Below are positions 23,448 through 36,084 of a stretch of DNA of 64,000 bases, piece by piece (positions within the stretch are counted from its first letter, which is position 1; every line of letters starts with the position of its first letter). Position numbers and translations under genes: made by a program. The notes beneath the pieces are model-generated. The model was not told where the DNA came from and made no database searches. It saw only the letters and a list, made by a program, of their open reading frames with translations. Origin of the DNA: Klebsormidium nitens (lineage: Eukaryota; Streptophyta; Klebsormidiophyceae; Klebsormidiales; Klebsormidiaceae); NCBI GenBank assembly GCA_000708835.1, contig DF237217.1:1-64000 (forward strand), in the 5' to 3' direction.

Positions 23448-26123
23448 ATGCAAGGAAGCATCCTCTTCCCTGCCGCAGCAACCCCGTCCAATGAAAATCA
23501 GCAGTTTCCGGGTTCCTTCATGCTGCCTGATGACGGAGCGAATGTTGGAAACCCTGGAAGTATGAAAACCCCAGGTGGGAGTGATGCATGGGGAGCGGGG
23601 AGTTTATTTGGTCGGCAAACACCTGGAAGGGGTGGGTTTGGGGCAGAGGCAACGCCAGCAGGTGAGGAACAAATTTTCTCTCCTCCTAAAAGATCTGAGT
23701 CCCTACCTGAGTTGGTAATGGTCATCCACTCTTTTCAATTCTTGCTTGACTGCAAGATAGAAAGAGCGATTCCAGTGCTGAAGTTTATTTGGAGTAGTAT
23801 AATATCTGTGTCTCCTTTTTTACACACTATATCTTGCCACCTGAGTGACGGCTCCGCACTAAAAACAGCTGACTTCGGCCTCCTCATAGGGTCTCAAAAG
23901 TCTGCAATGTTTGTTCGGTGAAGCTGATCGTGCAATGTGAGCCACGACTTCAGTCTTGAGTCCAGATTTCGTACTCCTGGTAGAAATTGCCTCGCCTGGT
24001 TCAAAAGTGACTTCAATGCTGCTGCCCACAATCATACAGCAACTCAGAAATTTGCCCCTTGGCTCCCTTTGGGTGCGGTTGCAACTGCATTGCAATCTCC
24101 CTGTTTTTGCCAGCGCAGCAACACTTGCATCCTGTTTGACTGAGATCAATAGGCTTCTAACCAAGGCAGCTCCTTTTGTGCTGATGCTTTGTACGGAGTC
24201 GCTATCTGCTTGAGGCCAACGGAACCGTTGATCTGACAGCGCCGAAAGCCATTTCAATGCAGAATCTTATACCAACTACTGCAAAATCAGTTACAAACAA
24301 CAATCAAGCTGGACGTATTGTGTTTCTTCACGCAGCCGCGAAAGGATCAACTCCCTACGCAAACCCCCGAAGCGCGGGCCGCACCCCCTCTCGCCCTATC
24401 TCCCTCCTCCTACATGACGTTGCAACCCCCAGTGCTCAGCCTCGGGGGGAGTACCACTCCAGTACCACACCAGGGGGGGGAAGCTCCAACCTATGGAGCA
24501 GATCCAATTCTGGTGCTGCCCCGCCCCCCCCACCCCCCCATCGAGACCCTCGGCGACTTCATTGACCGCACCCCTGAAGCAGCCACTCCCCCCCCTCAGC
24601 AAGCATTCAGCCCGGGAGTGTATGGTTCACCCCCCGGCGGGGGGATGTATGGATCCCCCCCCACGATGGGGGGTTTCGCGCCGCAGGGGGGGTTCGCTCA
24701 GCAAGCGTCGGGCCTTTGGAGTGCCTCTGGGAACCAGAGCTGGCCCCCTGCGCCGCCTCAGGATCAGTGGCAACACCCGCCGCAGTCTTCTGGGGGGGTC
24801 CCTGCGGCAGCAAACCAGACCCCTTGGAGGATGTTAAGCTTTGGCGGGGGTGCAGCGAGCCCTGAGAGGTCCCCCATGGCAGATAGTCCGGTGTCGGGGG
24901 TCGTGCAGTCGGGGGCCCTGCTAACGGTGCCGCAGTCGAGACCGATGGAAGGGATGCCACAGGCGGGGCGCTCGTCAGAGGACGACCGATGGGTCACCGT
25001 GTATGGGTGAGATCCCCGTTATGAAGCTTCCTCATGGTTTTGAGGGTGAACATGTTTGGGGAACGTTCGCTACACCAAGTACGCATGAAGTTGTACGACA
25101 CAAAGATTCCAATGCTCATCAACCTGTAGATCAGGATTCACATCAACCTGTAGACTGGTTAGAGAGCTGCTAACTTGTATTATGAAGTCCGTTGATGGCC
25201 GCCAGCAATTCGATAAAGTCAGGTAATCTCGCTGTGGTATAGCACCATCGTGTCGTCTGTTGGTATATCAACAAGCAGAAGTCCACGTTAGGATTAATCA
25301 ACTATCATGCAGGTTTGGACCGGATGACACCAATCTGGTGCTGCGCGAGTTCGAACGTTGCGGGCCAGTCGTGGAGCATGTGTTTGGCCCTCGGGGCTCA
25401 AATTGGATGCACCTTCAGTACCAGGTGCGTCTTAGCTCGGACTTCATGTTTTGAAACTCTGACCTAGCCTTGAATCCAACGGCCCGTCATCTGCGGCTTC
25501 TTCAGGTCACAAAAGGGTCCGCTTGGAAACCACTTTCCCGTAGCCTCCTAGACTGTTCCGGTTGACTGTTTTGCATGCCGTTGTGTTGCTCGTACTGTGT
25601 TGTTCTTCCAAGCTTCTGCCGATGCAATGCCTAGAAATTCGTCCTTGTAAGTACTTTGCATCTGGTCAGAGTTGCAAGGCTGACATGAGAAAGTACAGGC
25701 TGCGGTTTCTGGGATGTTTGGTCTAAAGCTTACACTTCTGCTTTCCCCGTTCCTCGTTAGGAACTTATGGTCCTTGTTTGTTACCCCTGTCCATTTTTCT
25801 CCTCGCAGAACATGTACGATGCGAGAAAAGCTCTTGCCAAAAATAGCGCCCAGCTGACCGGCTCACTGATCATCGGTGTGAAGCCGTTAGACCCTCAGCT
25901 TCGAGCTAGCATAACCCGAAAAGCGGAAGATAGTCAAACAGGGCAACAGACCGGTGTTGCCTCACCCCTCAGCAAAACCGTCTTTGGGCCCGGTCCTAAG
26001 ACACCTGCCCCCGCTTATAGGCCTTACCATTTGGAAACGGTCGATGGGGCAAAACCAACCGGCATCGCGCAGCCGAGCAAGTCTACGATGACAAAGGTCT
26101 TAGATTTCCTCTTCAGTGCTTGA
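23448..26123 (+). CDS. NUP35: Nucleoporin NUP35/NUP53 with MPPN RNA-recognition-like domain
   Basis: Scaffold nucleoporin of the inner ring of the nuclear pore. Four exons join in frame: 23448-23714, 24336-25006, 25313-25424, 25809-26123, giving 454 residues. The N-terminal half is low-complexity, rich in Pro, Gly, Gln and Ser. Before the domain comes the plant-style 'SGVVQSGALLTVPQSRP'. The MPPN domain runs from 'DDRWVTVYGFGPDDTNLVL' through 'GSNWMHLQYQ' to 'SLIIGVKPLDPQ'. The C-terminus 'MTKVLDFLFSA' matches the conserved amphipathic tail that binds the nuclear membrane in this family. A donor at 23661 (CAGCAG|GTGAGG) would break the frame of exon 2, so I placed the exon 1 end at 23714 (TTG|GTAATG), which keeps phase. 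Exon 2 has many runs of seven to eight G or C, which are sites for sequencing error. Confidence 0.94.
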
Positions 26124-26938
26124 CCGATTGATCAAGTTAAGCTGATTGATTGCTTCACAAAGCTAGCTTCAACACGTCAAGTTTCTCTAGAGTGTGCCAA
26201 GTTGGATCTACATGAAAAGCTTTGGACCTGCATGCAGTTATCTGGCACCGTTTGGCGCGGGATTGTGGTACAGACATATGGACTGAACTGCGAATATGCT
26301 TAGCTGCTCCAGCGCGCTTCGTAAAAAGTCGAGTGACTGCCTGGCCCGGTCATGAATCGAGTACGAAAATGGTATGCCGGATTGCCATAGCCTGGGCCGG
26401 CCCGCGCGCACCTTGGGTCATTGTAGCAATTATTCGGAAGTCCCGAGCATATTGCTTGGGTTGCATTTAGGAGAGATTAATGACCCCATGCGCATGTGCT
26501 CAATACGTGCGTGGCACGTTCTTCTTTGTGTTGCATGGTGCCAACATATGCGCTAACACCGCGCGCGCCCTCAGCGGCTCCATGGCCGATCGACTCATGG
26601 ACATATGTATGTTCAGCCCAAGAATCAAGCTTTAACTGCACTGCAGTGCTGTACATGTTCAATGGCTCAGAATCAGACTTGGACACAAAATGAGCCCAGT
26701 TGATCCCAGCTAGCCTCAAAGGTGTAACCGTTGTGTGCCGAATCGTTGTCGATATACCCATCATTAGTAACAATACGTGAAAGTAGAGACGGCCTACACA
26801 AAGTCTTCAGAACCTCATGCGCCAGACTTCTACTTGGCGGCTGCTTGCAGAAAGCTCTACCTGCTGCGCCAAAAGTGATTCACAAAAGATTCTGGAATAT
26901 TCTGACCGACAATCAGTGCACCAGCAAATTGCCCAGTG
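26124..26938. other. Convergent intergenic region
   Basis: This is the spacer between the 3' ends of NUP35 (+) and the peptidoglycan-binding-domain gene (-). I see no coding signal or repeat. Confidence 0.6.
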
Positions 26939-29900
26939 TTACCGTTCTTCCGGAGCTGCTTTATGCCTGCCCGCTTCTCGTTCCCCCGGTTGTGGCCCCC
27001 CTGTCCGGTCCATTTCCAACATGTTCCTTGCGCGGTCCAACTCCTGAGCATCTGAGATATCTTTCCGTGAAGCCTGCAGACAAAAGCTGTACCTCAGCAA
27101 GACAAGAACCAGCAAACGAAAGAAGGGCGAAGGGCGAAAGGGCTCACGTCGGAACATTCTTCTGTTGATGAGAATGACGCAGAACTCTGTGCAGATTACG
27201 AATTGCGGCAGATCAGAAGCTAGCCAATGCTGGATGGGCGAAACCCATCCGTTCTGTATATGCAAGTCCCATGCGCGACCGGTACTGTGGGCGGCAGGAT
27301 AAGAAGAAACCAATCCAAGATGACCTAGGTATTGATCAGGTCACTACGTTGTTACGTTATCATTTTCAGGGTTTTCGGAGTTGGTAACTCGCGCAACGCC
27401 TCAAGTCCGTGCCGTCCCCATAGCTTGCAAGAACTTCTTGCAAGACCGTGTCTCCGAAACCACGTCGGTTAATACTGGACGCAGTCAAAGGACACCCTCC
27501 TCGGAGCTTCAAAGACGCTTACCTTGTTTCGTTGTAGTAAGAAGCCGCCTAAAACGGCCACTCCAACAATCGCAAAAGCTGCGACGAGACTCTGAGCGAG
27601 GCTAAGACCACCGCGGGCGTGGCTCGCAGCGGGAGGGCTTAGCGGAACGGAAACGGAAGCGGAAGAAGGGGAACGGGAGGCCTGCGGACACGTGGCAGAG
27701 TGTCAGACACTTTGAAACGCTCAATGTTGTCGCCCTCTGAAACGCAAAGGAGACACTGTTTGCTCGCTCAACCTAGAAGGAGCGACGTTTCCGTTCCCGC
27801 GGAAGTACTCAAGCTTGCGTTCTTGCCATAACGTACCTCCACAAGAAAAAGCAGGATGGTATGTTGCGAGCCTCATGCACTCAATTACACCGTGCGGGAT
27901 GTTCAAGTTCCAGCCTAGCACGAAAGAGCTGACGCACTGAACAACCAGGAAACAGCCGTAGCACAAAGGTGCTGGGTGAGTATAAGCAGGAGCGTTCGCA
28001 CGTACCTCTCCGACTGCGCTTGGCGGTGACGGGCCCGGTCTGTCCGCGGCTATCACGGCTGGCTTCTTCGAAAGTTTGCGCTGCAGCCCACGACGAGAAG
28101 CGTCCTGCGCCTGAAACGGAATGAGCGTCTGGATCCGGAAAGCAAGTTCCAAGGAAGAGGAAATTCGAACCATTTGCGAAACACTCCTGCTCGAGATAGT
28201 TCTTCTTCGCTCGTGGTAATCGACCCTTCTGCTTGTGTCGCCAGGAATACTTGACGTAACTGCCAAAAAATGTAGCACGATCTTTGTAAACTCGGTTGTG
28301 ATACAAAGGATCAGGCTCGTTGCGAACGTCTATAGAGGTTCAACATCTTGTTGCAAAAATCGTCCTCGAGTATAGAGTCTCCTCTCTCAAAATTCGGTGT
28401 GTTCCTTTGGGCCGTCAAAGAGGACATATCGAGCGAAGGTGTGGCTGAACAACCGCGAGCGCTAAATTGCCAACTCGCCCTGCCAGGTTTAAGCGGATCG
28501 AAGACATTCTTAAGTCCAATCTTTGTTCTGCCCCTTTGAAGCAGGTCGCCATCCAGAAGATTTCGAGACAATCAGAGGCGTTTTCGAAACGGTCAGCCGA
28601 CTAGAAAGCTTCGACCGGTATATCCCATGCTGCACGGCTTGCTGATTCCCCGAAGAAGACTGTCGTCCACCAAGCACGTCCCGGAAGCATTTAGACAGCG
28701 GCCCGAGCAAACATAAATCTTGTGACGGACTGTGTCAATCGTGAGCAGACAGCTTTGAGTGTGAGAACGGGAACGAATGCAACGAGTTCGGAGCCCGTCG
28801 AAAAGCAGGACGCTGGTTCACTGTCACACGAGTATGCGCATCTTCCATTCTTTCGTACGGCCCACAGATCCTGGTTGTTCAACACTTTGCCGAACCAAAG
28901 GCTGGTTGGACAGGTGCGGGGATGATGAATCAGATTCACGCGAGGCTCACCACTAGCTGCCTGTACTTGTCTCGCGAGAAGGGGCCCCACACTCCAAGCG
29001 CCGGCTCGACACCGTGTTGCCGCTGCAGACCAAGTCATAACGTCAATCAATTTGCAGTGAAGTTACTGTTTTCACAGAAGTATCCATGAAACGTGTTGAC
29101 TGCCGCAGAGTGTTTACGACGTTTGGCAGTGTGAGCGAGTGTACGCTGAGCTTAGGTAGACCACAGGCCAATTCACTTTCGTTGATTGCAGAGGATAAAT
29201 CTTCCGCTGCATCTTCGACCGAAGCTGGCCCAGCAGCTAACTGTTTCATGTGCCGCAGCTTCACCCTCTGCTTAGAGAGCTGTAGATGATTCAAGCTCAA
29301 AACGAGATTCTATATTGTCCCGACTTTTTCTTCTCCATCTTGGCCACTTGGACTCGGGTAAAAACAGAGTGTGATTGAGCAACAGGTACAATCAGCGGAA
29401 GCCCGGCGCGACGCAGGTCCACAGACTCTCACTATACCATTAAACAAGCTCCTTCCTTGAGCATGCTAACCCACAACGTCTGTCCCTCACCTGCCAGTTG
29501 CTAAGGGCCTTCTGTGTCTCGGGTCCAAAGTAACCAGTGGCCCCGTGCTCTGAACGGAAGTCACCTGTGGTCATGAGATACCCCTGAAGGGCGCGCACCT
29601 CCTCTCCAAAGTCCCCTACGCCGTACGCTTCTGCTGAGGTGTCATAATAGAACTCCCAGATGGTCTGCAACTCGGATTACACAAAGCTCAGGTCAAGTTT
29701 GATGATTGTCAATCAACAGACAGCACTTGCTTGAAGGCCATCTGAATCTGTGGATCAAGAGACCATGGTATGCTGTTTCCTGTTGGCGTGTGCTGCAAAC
29801 TATTGGCTGGTTTAGATGGGGACATTCCGGTTCTGTTCTTTGTGGGGATTTCAAGAGCAACCAGCCACAATGTCTTGTACGAGTGTAAGGCACGGGGACT

Positions 29901-30477
29901 TGAACGAAGCAAGAAGCTCGACTCGTCACCCGACTTCGAAGCGGTAGTCCATGCACCTCTCCAAGCTTGATTCTCTAGATATCGCCTAAACCACGTATTA
30001 ACTACAGTACTAGCTTGAACTCACCACTCCCTTCTGTCGAAGCTCGGCCAGGACAGCGCGCGGAAGCAGAGTTTCCCGGCTGTCCGTTTCGTCCGACGCC
30101 GCTGCTCTTGCCCGCCCATGCTGGGCCCTTCTCCTTCCTTCCCGCTCATGTCTCTGTCCTGATGGAACGGATGGAAACCCTCGATGGAAAGTAGGACCAG
30201 TTCTGCTGTAATCTGGACGGCTAGCCAATCCTGGCACATTCCTCCACCGGCTGTGTGAGGCCTCTGTGTTATAAGGATGGAAGCTGCGGCAGTGGAAGCA
30301 CTTCTGAGCACGGAACAGCCTCGTAGAGCCAGTTTTCAATGACAGAATGGTTCTGAGAGTCTTGCCATTCCCCTGGCTGCCAAACAGACTGCCTTGCAGA
30401 CTGCTATGCTGGTTGATTTGTTTCGTGGAAAGTGGGCCTACGGCTTGCGCTGTTCTGACAGCGAGTGCCTTTGCCAT
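26939..30477 (-). CDS. Probable organelle-targeted protein with peptidoglycan-binding-like domain and a C-terminal membrane span
   Basis: Well-supported minus-strand exons, all phase 0: 30477-30025, 29664-29491, 28110-28006, 27681-27523 and 27073-26939 with stop TAA. Exons between 29.3 and 28.3 kb are uncertain; 29267-about 29060 is one candidate. The first exon begins MAKALAVRTAQ and is rich in Ser, Thr, Arg and Lys with few acids, like a transit peptide. Exon 29664-29491 ('FGEEVRALQGYL', then 'GYFGPETQKALSNWQ') fits the PG_binding_1 fold, known in plant plastid proteins such as pTAC5. Exon 27681-27523 holds a hydrophobic helix 'SLVAAFAIVGVAVLGGFLL'. The tail is short and charged. The likely place is a plastid (or mitochondrial) membrane; no enzyme motif is visible, so the role is open. 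The 5' end faces SURF2 across 686 bases. Confidence 0.6.
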
Positions 30478-31163
30478 GTTCTCACCAGCTCAACAAAGGC
30501 GGCAGGATATCTTCAGGCTGGCCCAGGGTGACCTACAAGGATCTGCGCTCTTGCATCTTGAATGTGGGTCGCGGTTGTGATGCCTGGCAGCATTGTACCA
30601 AAGTGATGGTGTATTAAGGGCTCCGGAGATTGCTCCGTCAACTGGTAACATGCCAAAATGTGCGCTATTTCAGCCACTTCAAATGAAAACCAAGGTTTAT
30701 GTCCAGGTAGGACAATGCTGCCAGAATGCAGCAAAGGCATCGAAAAAGAGAATCCTTTACAGCATCAAGCACCGGGTGCTTTGCCGCTCAGGCACCAGTT
30801 GATGGACCAGCCTCTCTTGAAGGACATCCCACAATGCTAAGATACTGTAGTCGGAGGAATGATGCGTCCTCTACATAAACCTGGAGATTTAGGCACAAGC
30901 TGCTTTCTGCCGAACTGAACTTTGAATCCGATGGACATGGAGAGAACTTGGACTCGACAGTGACACCTGCCAGGTCAGACAACACGAGCAGCTTGATTGG
31001 GTGCCAGTAAAATTCCAACTTCAATTCTTGAAGTGCTCGCAACTTTCAAGTTTCAGAGAAACTGAGACGAAGGGACTGGTGGCAGGTGGTGTACGGTGGG
31101 CAGCAACCTTGCGGCACTTGCTCCTTTCAGGACACTCATTCGCTGCCTTTCGATACCTCACAC
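30478..31163. promoter_or_regulatory. Shared divergent upstream region
   Basis: This is a 686-base spacer between the start codons of the minus-strand peptidoglycan-binding-domain gene and plus-strand SURF2. It probably holds both promoters and 5' UTRs. I cannot point to specific elements. Confidence 0.45.
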
Positions 31164-33103
31164 ATGGGCGCCGCAATGCAGGCGGACGTCTTAGCAGCGC
31201 TTGGCGACGATGCCAAGTTCTTTGTGGAGAATGCAAACGGGCGGTTGCATTGCACCCTCACAAACATCGACCTGCTCCCAGATGCAGACAGTGTGACCGC
31301 GCATCTGCACAGCAAGCGCTTCAAGGCAGCCAAGGTGGAGGCGGGACTGAAGCAGTTTGGGCCGTACATTGTCACGAGCCCTGAGTATCCGTGAGAAACT
31401 CCAGCTGCTTTCTAAATGAGTCACTTGCTTTATAGCTTCAGAGCCTTTCGCCTTTGCAAGCATAGACGTATATGCGTTTGGTTCAAGAGTAGGTCTCGAA
31501 AGTTTTCTGCCACAAGGCTTTACAAGCTGATGAAATTCGGGACTATCTTACATTCACTCGCCGTGACAATCTGTGTCTGACTCACGCATCCAAGCGAGGC
31601 CCCTCCTTCCCAGATTTCATCCTGCGATGATGTTTTCCCGATCCACAACAAGCTGACAGCATAATTTGTTTGGGAAGGAAAGGAGAGACGACGATCTGCT
31701 GGGATCATGGCGCAATTGCAACCTGAGCAGCTCGATGGAGGGGTGGTGTGCGTTGTCGAGGCCACCAAAAGAAGCTGCTTTGCACTTAACAACAAAGGTT
31801 TGTAACAGAGGTTCTCGGAGGACCAGAGTGCCTGTGATCCTTGCTCTATAAGGTCCACCAGCCGACCTTGCAGACTGGGCCACATGCCTCACCTCCACAA
31901 CAATATACTTGCGTGCAGGGACAAGCTGCAATGCACACTCACTGGCGTGCTGATCAACAAGAATGAGGACGCGGTCTGGAAGCACATAATGGGGAAGAAG
32001 TTCCAGCGGCGCCTCGGTGAGATTCCATTGCAAGCTGCCACCTGGCAGGCCGTCATGCTGCCACCTAGTGGCCTGGCATACCTCTTGATCTGCAAGGAGC
32101 TGGGATGGTGAATCGTCTCTGTGTGAGATCCATGAGCTTCAATTGATTGAAGAAATGGTCAGGTTCAAGGTGACACAGGCAAAAAAGAAACTTCGCGGAA
32201 GCCCCGCTCTTTTGAAAGTAAAGTGACGGTGTTCCAGCAAAACCAAAGCCTCTGCTGCGCCGTGCTTTGTTGCTGCGATCGACTTGACAGCTGCGATCGA
32301 CTTCACAGCAACTTTTCAGAAAGACTCTGATGAGTGAGAATCATTCAGGACTGGCTCTTGTGTCTCCTCGGCTTGTCGCGGCTCCTCAAGAGCAGGGGAT
32401 AAATCTCCTGCATTAATTCCGCATGGTCAACGTTTCAGCACCCCCCTACTATGATCCCCCAACTGCGCCGAATCCTCATGGTCACTCTTGTGGTCTTCGT
32501 TCTCACAACCTTGTTTGGATGCCCTATCGCCAACAGGAGGGCTCATGTATATAACAGCTCGCTTTGACATAGAGTCGCACATATGCAAAGGAACAGTCCC
32601 TCGGAAAGCTAGCCTTGAACAGCGGCTAACTTTTCCCCATACGACATGCAGGCGAAAAGGAGGCCGAGAAAGCGGCCAAGAAAGGCAACTCGAACCCCCC
32701 TGGTCCATCTAAACAAGAAGCCGCCAAAACCAACCCCCCTGAACCCTCTCCGATGGTTCCTGAGGCTAAGCCGGAAGCAAGTTCTAGCAGTGAAGAGGAG
32801 GACGACGATGAAGAAGGGGGGTTCTGGATACCCCCACCAGGGTCGCGGAGGGACGAGGACCGAGAGGAGGAGACAGCTGCAGGGGGGGAGGACGTGGTCA
32901 TGGAAGAACCAGGTGAGCTCGACCCGTCTCTTCATACAACGTGTTTTTGTGAGATTTGAGATCCCATCGGAATTGAGTTTAGAAACCGGGACGCTGTTCG
33001 CTTGGGCATAACGGGTGTTGTTATCATAGAGAGATATGAAGAAGGTTCGGAAGGCGTGCATCCAGGAGTTCTACGTAAGGATTGATCAGCTGGCCCGCCA
33101 AAT
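31164..33103 (+). CDS. SURF2: Surfeit locus protein 2 homologue (SURF2)
   Basis: Conserved eukaryotic protein found mainly in the nucleolus and linked to ribosome biogenesis. Exons 31164-31390, 31919-32016 and 32652-32912 join in phase. The start gives 'MGAAMQADVLAALG'; then come two SURF2 half-repeats, 'GRLHCTLTNIDLLPDA...HLHSKRFKAAK' and 'DKLQCTLTGVLINKNE...HIMGKKFQRRL'. After these an acidic Ser/Glu/Asp stretch precedes 'GGFWIPPPGSRRDED', the FWxPP box typical of plant members. The last exon is unsettled: 33034-33103 would add 'DMKKVRKACIQEF' and end at a good donor (AAT|GTGAGT), implying a further exon I could not find; an alternative acceptor at 33030 reads to a stop at 33085. The basic tail expected of the family is therefore only partly visible. 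Confidence 0.88.
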
Positions 33104-33618
33104 GTGAGTCCTTTTCACGATCACTCTGCAACATTTCAAGCAGTAGAGTCGCATACAGAGTGTGTACGTCTGGAGTGACAGGAAATGTCGACCAATATGG
33201 ATGGCGCATACCGTTTTCCATACATGTTTTTGAGATCCCAGCTTCGAGCTGACTTTCCAATCTTCTGGTGTTGCCATTATCGGTCCTGAAGCTGACGCAC
33301 TAGGGCGTTAAATCTTTCTTGCCTCAGTCTTTCGATCCATGTGGCCGGAGTGCTGAAGGTATTACTCGGTCCAGAAGGCGAAGCTTACTAAACCTTTGAC
33401 ATATGGTTTCTTTTCGAATACTTGGCTTTTGACAGTTACTACCGGAAGGTCTAAAAGGCTGAGAGGTTCAGCGCTTGCCGTTTAACTGGTGTAAGCAACC
33501 ATAACGAAGCATGCGCTCGGTCAAGGCTTCCAATCCAAAAGGAAGGACTGCTGTGCCCAGCCTAAATCAGCGACGCCTAGCAGAAGCTTGCCCGCCTCTT
33601 ACATAGAACGCCCGGAGT

Positions 33619-34107
33619 TCAGCTGCAATCTTTGACTCGGACGTCAGACAGTGTTACCTCAGCAACAGCCACCGACTGTGCCATACATACCAGAAGCTTC
33701 ATCTCTATCCAAAGGCGCATTTGAGAGTCTGCTTTGATTACTCTTCTCTTGGTGAAAGCCTGATGTTTCTGCTCGAGGATTGGGTGAAACGCCAATGAGG
33801 CCCCAACGCCAGCGCTTTGATTTCGTGTCTTATTGACTGCAGACGACATTGGAGGAGCAAACGGCCATGCGTCGTCATTGAAGGAGGCAAACGGCGGCGG
33901 CAAACGAAAATCGAAGTCTTCGAAGGGCACCGCGTCCAGTAATGGGTGAGCAACAGAATGGTTTCTCGATCTGGATAAGGAAGCTCGAAGGTTTGACGTC
34001 CCTCGGCAAGGGCTGAATGCCGACAAGGTGCGCTTTTTGGCGTTGACCAGAAAACAAGCTTGAAGAGTTTTGCTTGGGTCTCTGAAGACCTTGTGCTTGA
34101 ATTCCAC
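33619..34107 (-). CDS. Hypothetical 162-residue open frame, unrecognised
   Basis: This uninterrupted frame begins with ATG and starts MEFKHKVFRDPSKTL. Its first half is rich in Arg and Ser, then comes an aromatic and acidic patch 'PFEDFDFRLPPPFASFNDD'. A possible donor or acceptor lies near codons for 'PPMSSA'. It could be the first exon of a minus-strand gene or a chance frame. Nothing else between about 33.1 and 35.3 kb has protein character that I can support. Confidence 0.25.
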   Translation of the reverse strand: MEFKHKVFRDPSKTLQACFLVNAKKRTLSAFSPCRGTSNLRASLSRSRNHSVAHPLLDAVPFEDFDFRLPPPFASFNDDAWPFAPPMSSAVNKTRNQSAGVGASLAFHPILEQKHQAFTKRRVIKADSQMRLWIEMKLLVCMAQSVAVAEVTLSDVRVKDCS

Positions 34108-35325
34108 AAAACCTGATGCTGCAGCCCCTGGTCCACGAGTCTTTCTTTGATTGTCGGCAGCCGTTTACTTGTGGCTTGTTTTCCATGTTTTGGGATGCTC
34201 GGGCGTAAAGTTCTTTTGATTCAGTGCTCGACGCTTGCTTGGAACAGGGACAAACGGACGACCAGATCATTGGGGCCAGCAGAAAACGCACCACAGAAAA
34301 AGAAGCGGAGACCTCAGGGCTAGAATTAGCGATTGCGAACAAATTGTCAATCTAGGAGTCGGCGCCTGCAAAATGAAGCCGTTCGTCGATATAAGCAAAC
34401 GAAGCTGTCGGGAACGCTCTGATTGACAAGCCATGCGCCCCTGATGACCGTTGAAGGTTTATAATGTGTTCAAGATCAGAAAGCTGCGGCAGCTCTTCCT
34501 GATGCGTGCTTTGCAGATAACACTTTCCTTAATTAAGGAACCCCTCAATAGCTCTGTTCGACAACGAATCAGCTTAAAACGTGATCTGCCCGCAGCCTGT
34601 TTGCTTTTGTGCAGTGTGCTCGAATTGGTACATTGGTTGTGCGTACGTCTGTTGGCAGATCCTAGCTATCAATCTCACCAGGCTTGGTACACTGATGAAG
34701 CTTCAGAAGTATCTTCTTCAACGAACTTGCGCGGAGGCTTGCGTGCTGTACAATGAGAGCCATGCCACATATATAAGAGATCAAGATCGTACGTGCATTT
34801 ATGTGTTTAGGGCCGGTCAGGGATGCATGATATATCTAGGATGGTACATGAAGAGTATAACGCAATGAGCGCAATGCCTGCCATGTGTGGGACAAGTCAT
34901 GCTATCCCGTGTAAGGCCTCACTATCACTGATTGCAAACGTCCATGTTTAGAGGCTGGCGGATCGTTTAGTAGATCCAATACCCTAGAGCAAGCAATGTA
35001 AATCTCCGGGTCTAGCTGCCAAGATTTGGCTGATCAATCTGTTGCCTGAGTACGCTTCAAACCTCCATCACGTAGTGCTTAGTACATCCAGCCTGCCCGG
35101 AAGCACAGTGCTGATATCACCACTTATTGTGACCCACCATCTGACTTGAGCGAACTGATTATATCAAGCCTGATGTTAAGGTACTGGCTTGTATAGTTGC
35201 GTGTTGTTCCTATCCTTTTGGAGCGTCATACGATTTATGGCATTTAGCACATTGGAGGAGCCACCATTTAAATGTGTCTGTTGATAAAACTTCTAACTCC
35301 ATGATGTTGGATGAAAGCATGCAAT

Positions 35326-36084
35326 CTAGGCCTCTACTTTCTCCTTTGCTTCTTTTAGTAGCTGTTGTCGAAGCTTTGCAGACTCTCGTTTTAATCTTTC
35401 GTCTGCCGCCTGCATTTGACAGGAAAATGTTGCTTAGCTCAATTTTGAGGCTGGCTGGCAGTGAGACCACAGCTACGATCGGTCCTTATCCAGGATGACA
35501 ATTACAAAAGAACATAAGGCTGGCTTCATACTGTCTGGCTCATCACACCGTGGAACTTGCGAGGTGTCAGTGCGAACTCTGATGCCCAACGAAACATCAC
35601 AAGACAGCACCAGACAACACGTTGAGAAAAGAGTGTGGACTGTGAGCTTCCCCGTGAGATTCAAGGTCAAGGCTCAGGCCAGATTTGGGCAATGTCTTCG
35701 GCAAAAGTTTATGAATACAACGCATAGTATGAAGCAGTCCCGCTCTGTTTTCCCTGCAAAGCTGCTCACAGGACTTGGTTTCTGTACATATGCTGGGACG
35801 ATGTTCAAAAGCGAATACTCTGGCGCCACTGCTCAAGTCACCAGCAAGCTGCGCCTGACTATGGACACAAAAAAGCACCCTGCAGTACATTTTGAGGGAG
35901 TCTGGCAGTGCATCAACTCTCTGCATTGTGTTGAAGGCGATAAACTACAAGGTCAGATTGGTGCCACCGGCGTACTTACCAGGGTGTCTCTCCGCTGCGA
36001 CATCCAGTAGAACACGTTGTCCATGCGAGATACCCCAACGTATGCAACCACCGCAAGGCCAAAGAAGGTGATGAACCTCGCCAT
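35326..36084 (-). CDS. 62-residue single-pass membrane microprotein, two exons
   Basis: Exon 36084-35980 starts ATG and ends CTG|GTAAGT; exon 35409-35326 starts after AAATGCAG and ends in TAG. Both are phase 0 and give 62 residues. The N-terminus 'MARFITFFGLAVVAYVGVSR' is a membrane helix or signal anchor; then comes 'MDNVFYWMSQRRDTL'; the tail 'ADERLKRESAKLRQQLLKEA' is a charged amphipathic helix. Size and layout resemble small mitochondrial or ER assembly factors, but I cannot name a family. The support is the strong splice signals, exact phase match and the sensible protein layout; chance is not excluded. A few codons upstream of the ATG are also open, so the start may be slightly earlier. 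Confidence 0.6.

Noticed and set aside
23662-24335. Early donor at 23661 for NUP35 exon 1
   Set aside because: Using CAGCAG|GTGAGG puts exon 2 into a frame that does not reach the MPPN domain; the later donor at 23714 keeps the frame.
35495-36010. Plus-strand 171-residue frame
   Set aside because: It overlaps antisense to the better-supported microprotein exon at 36084-35980 and shows no domain; probably chance.
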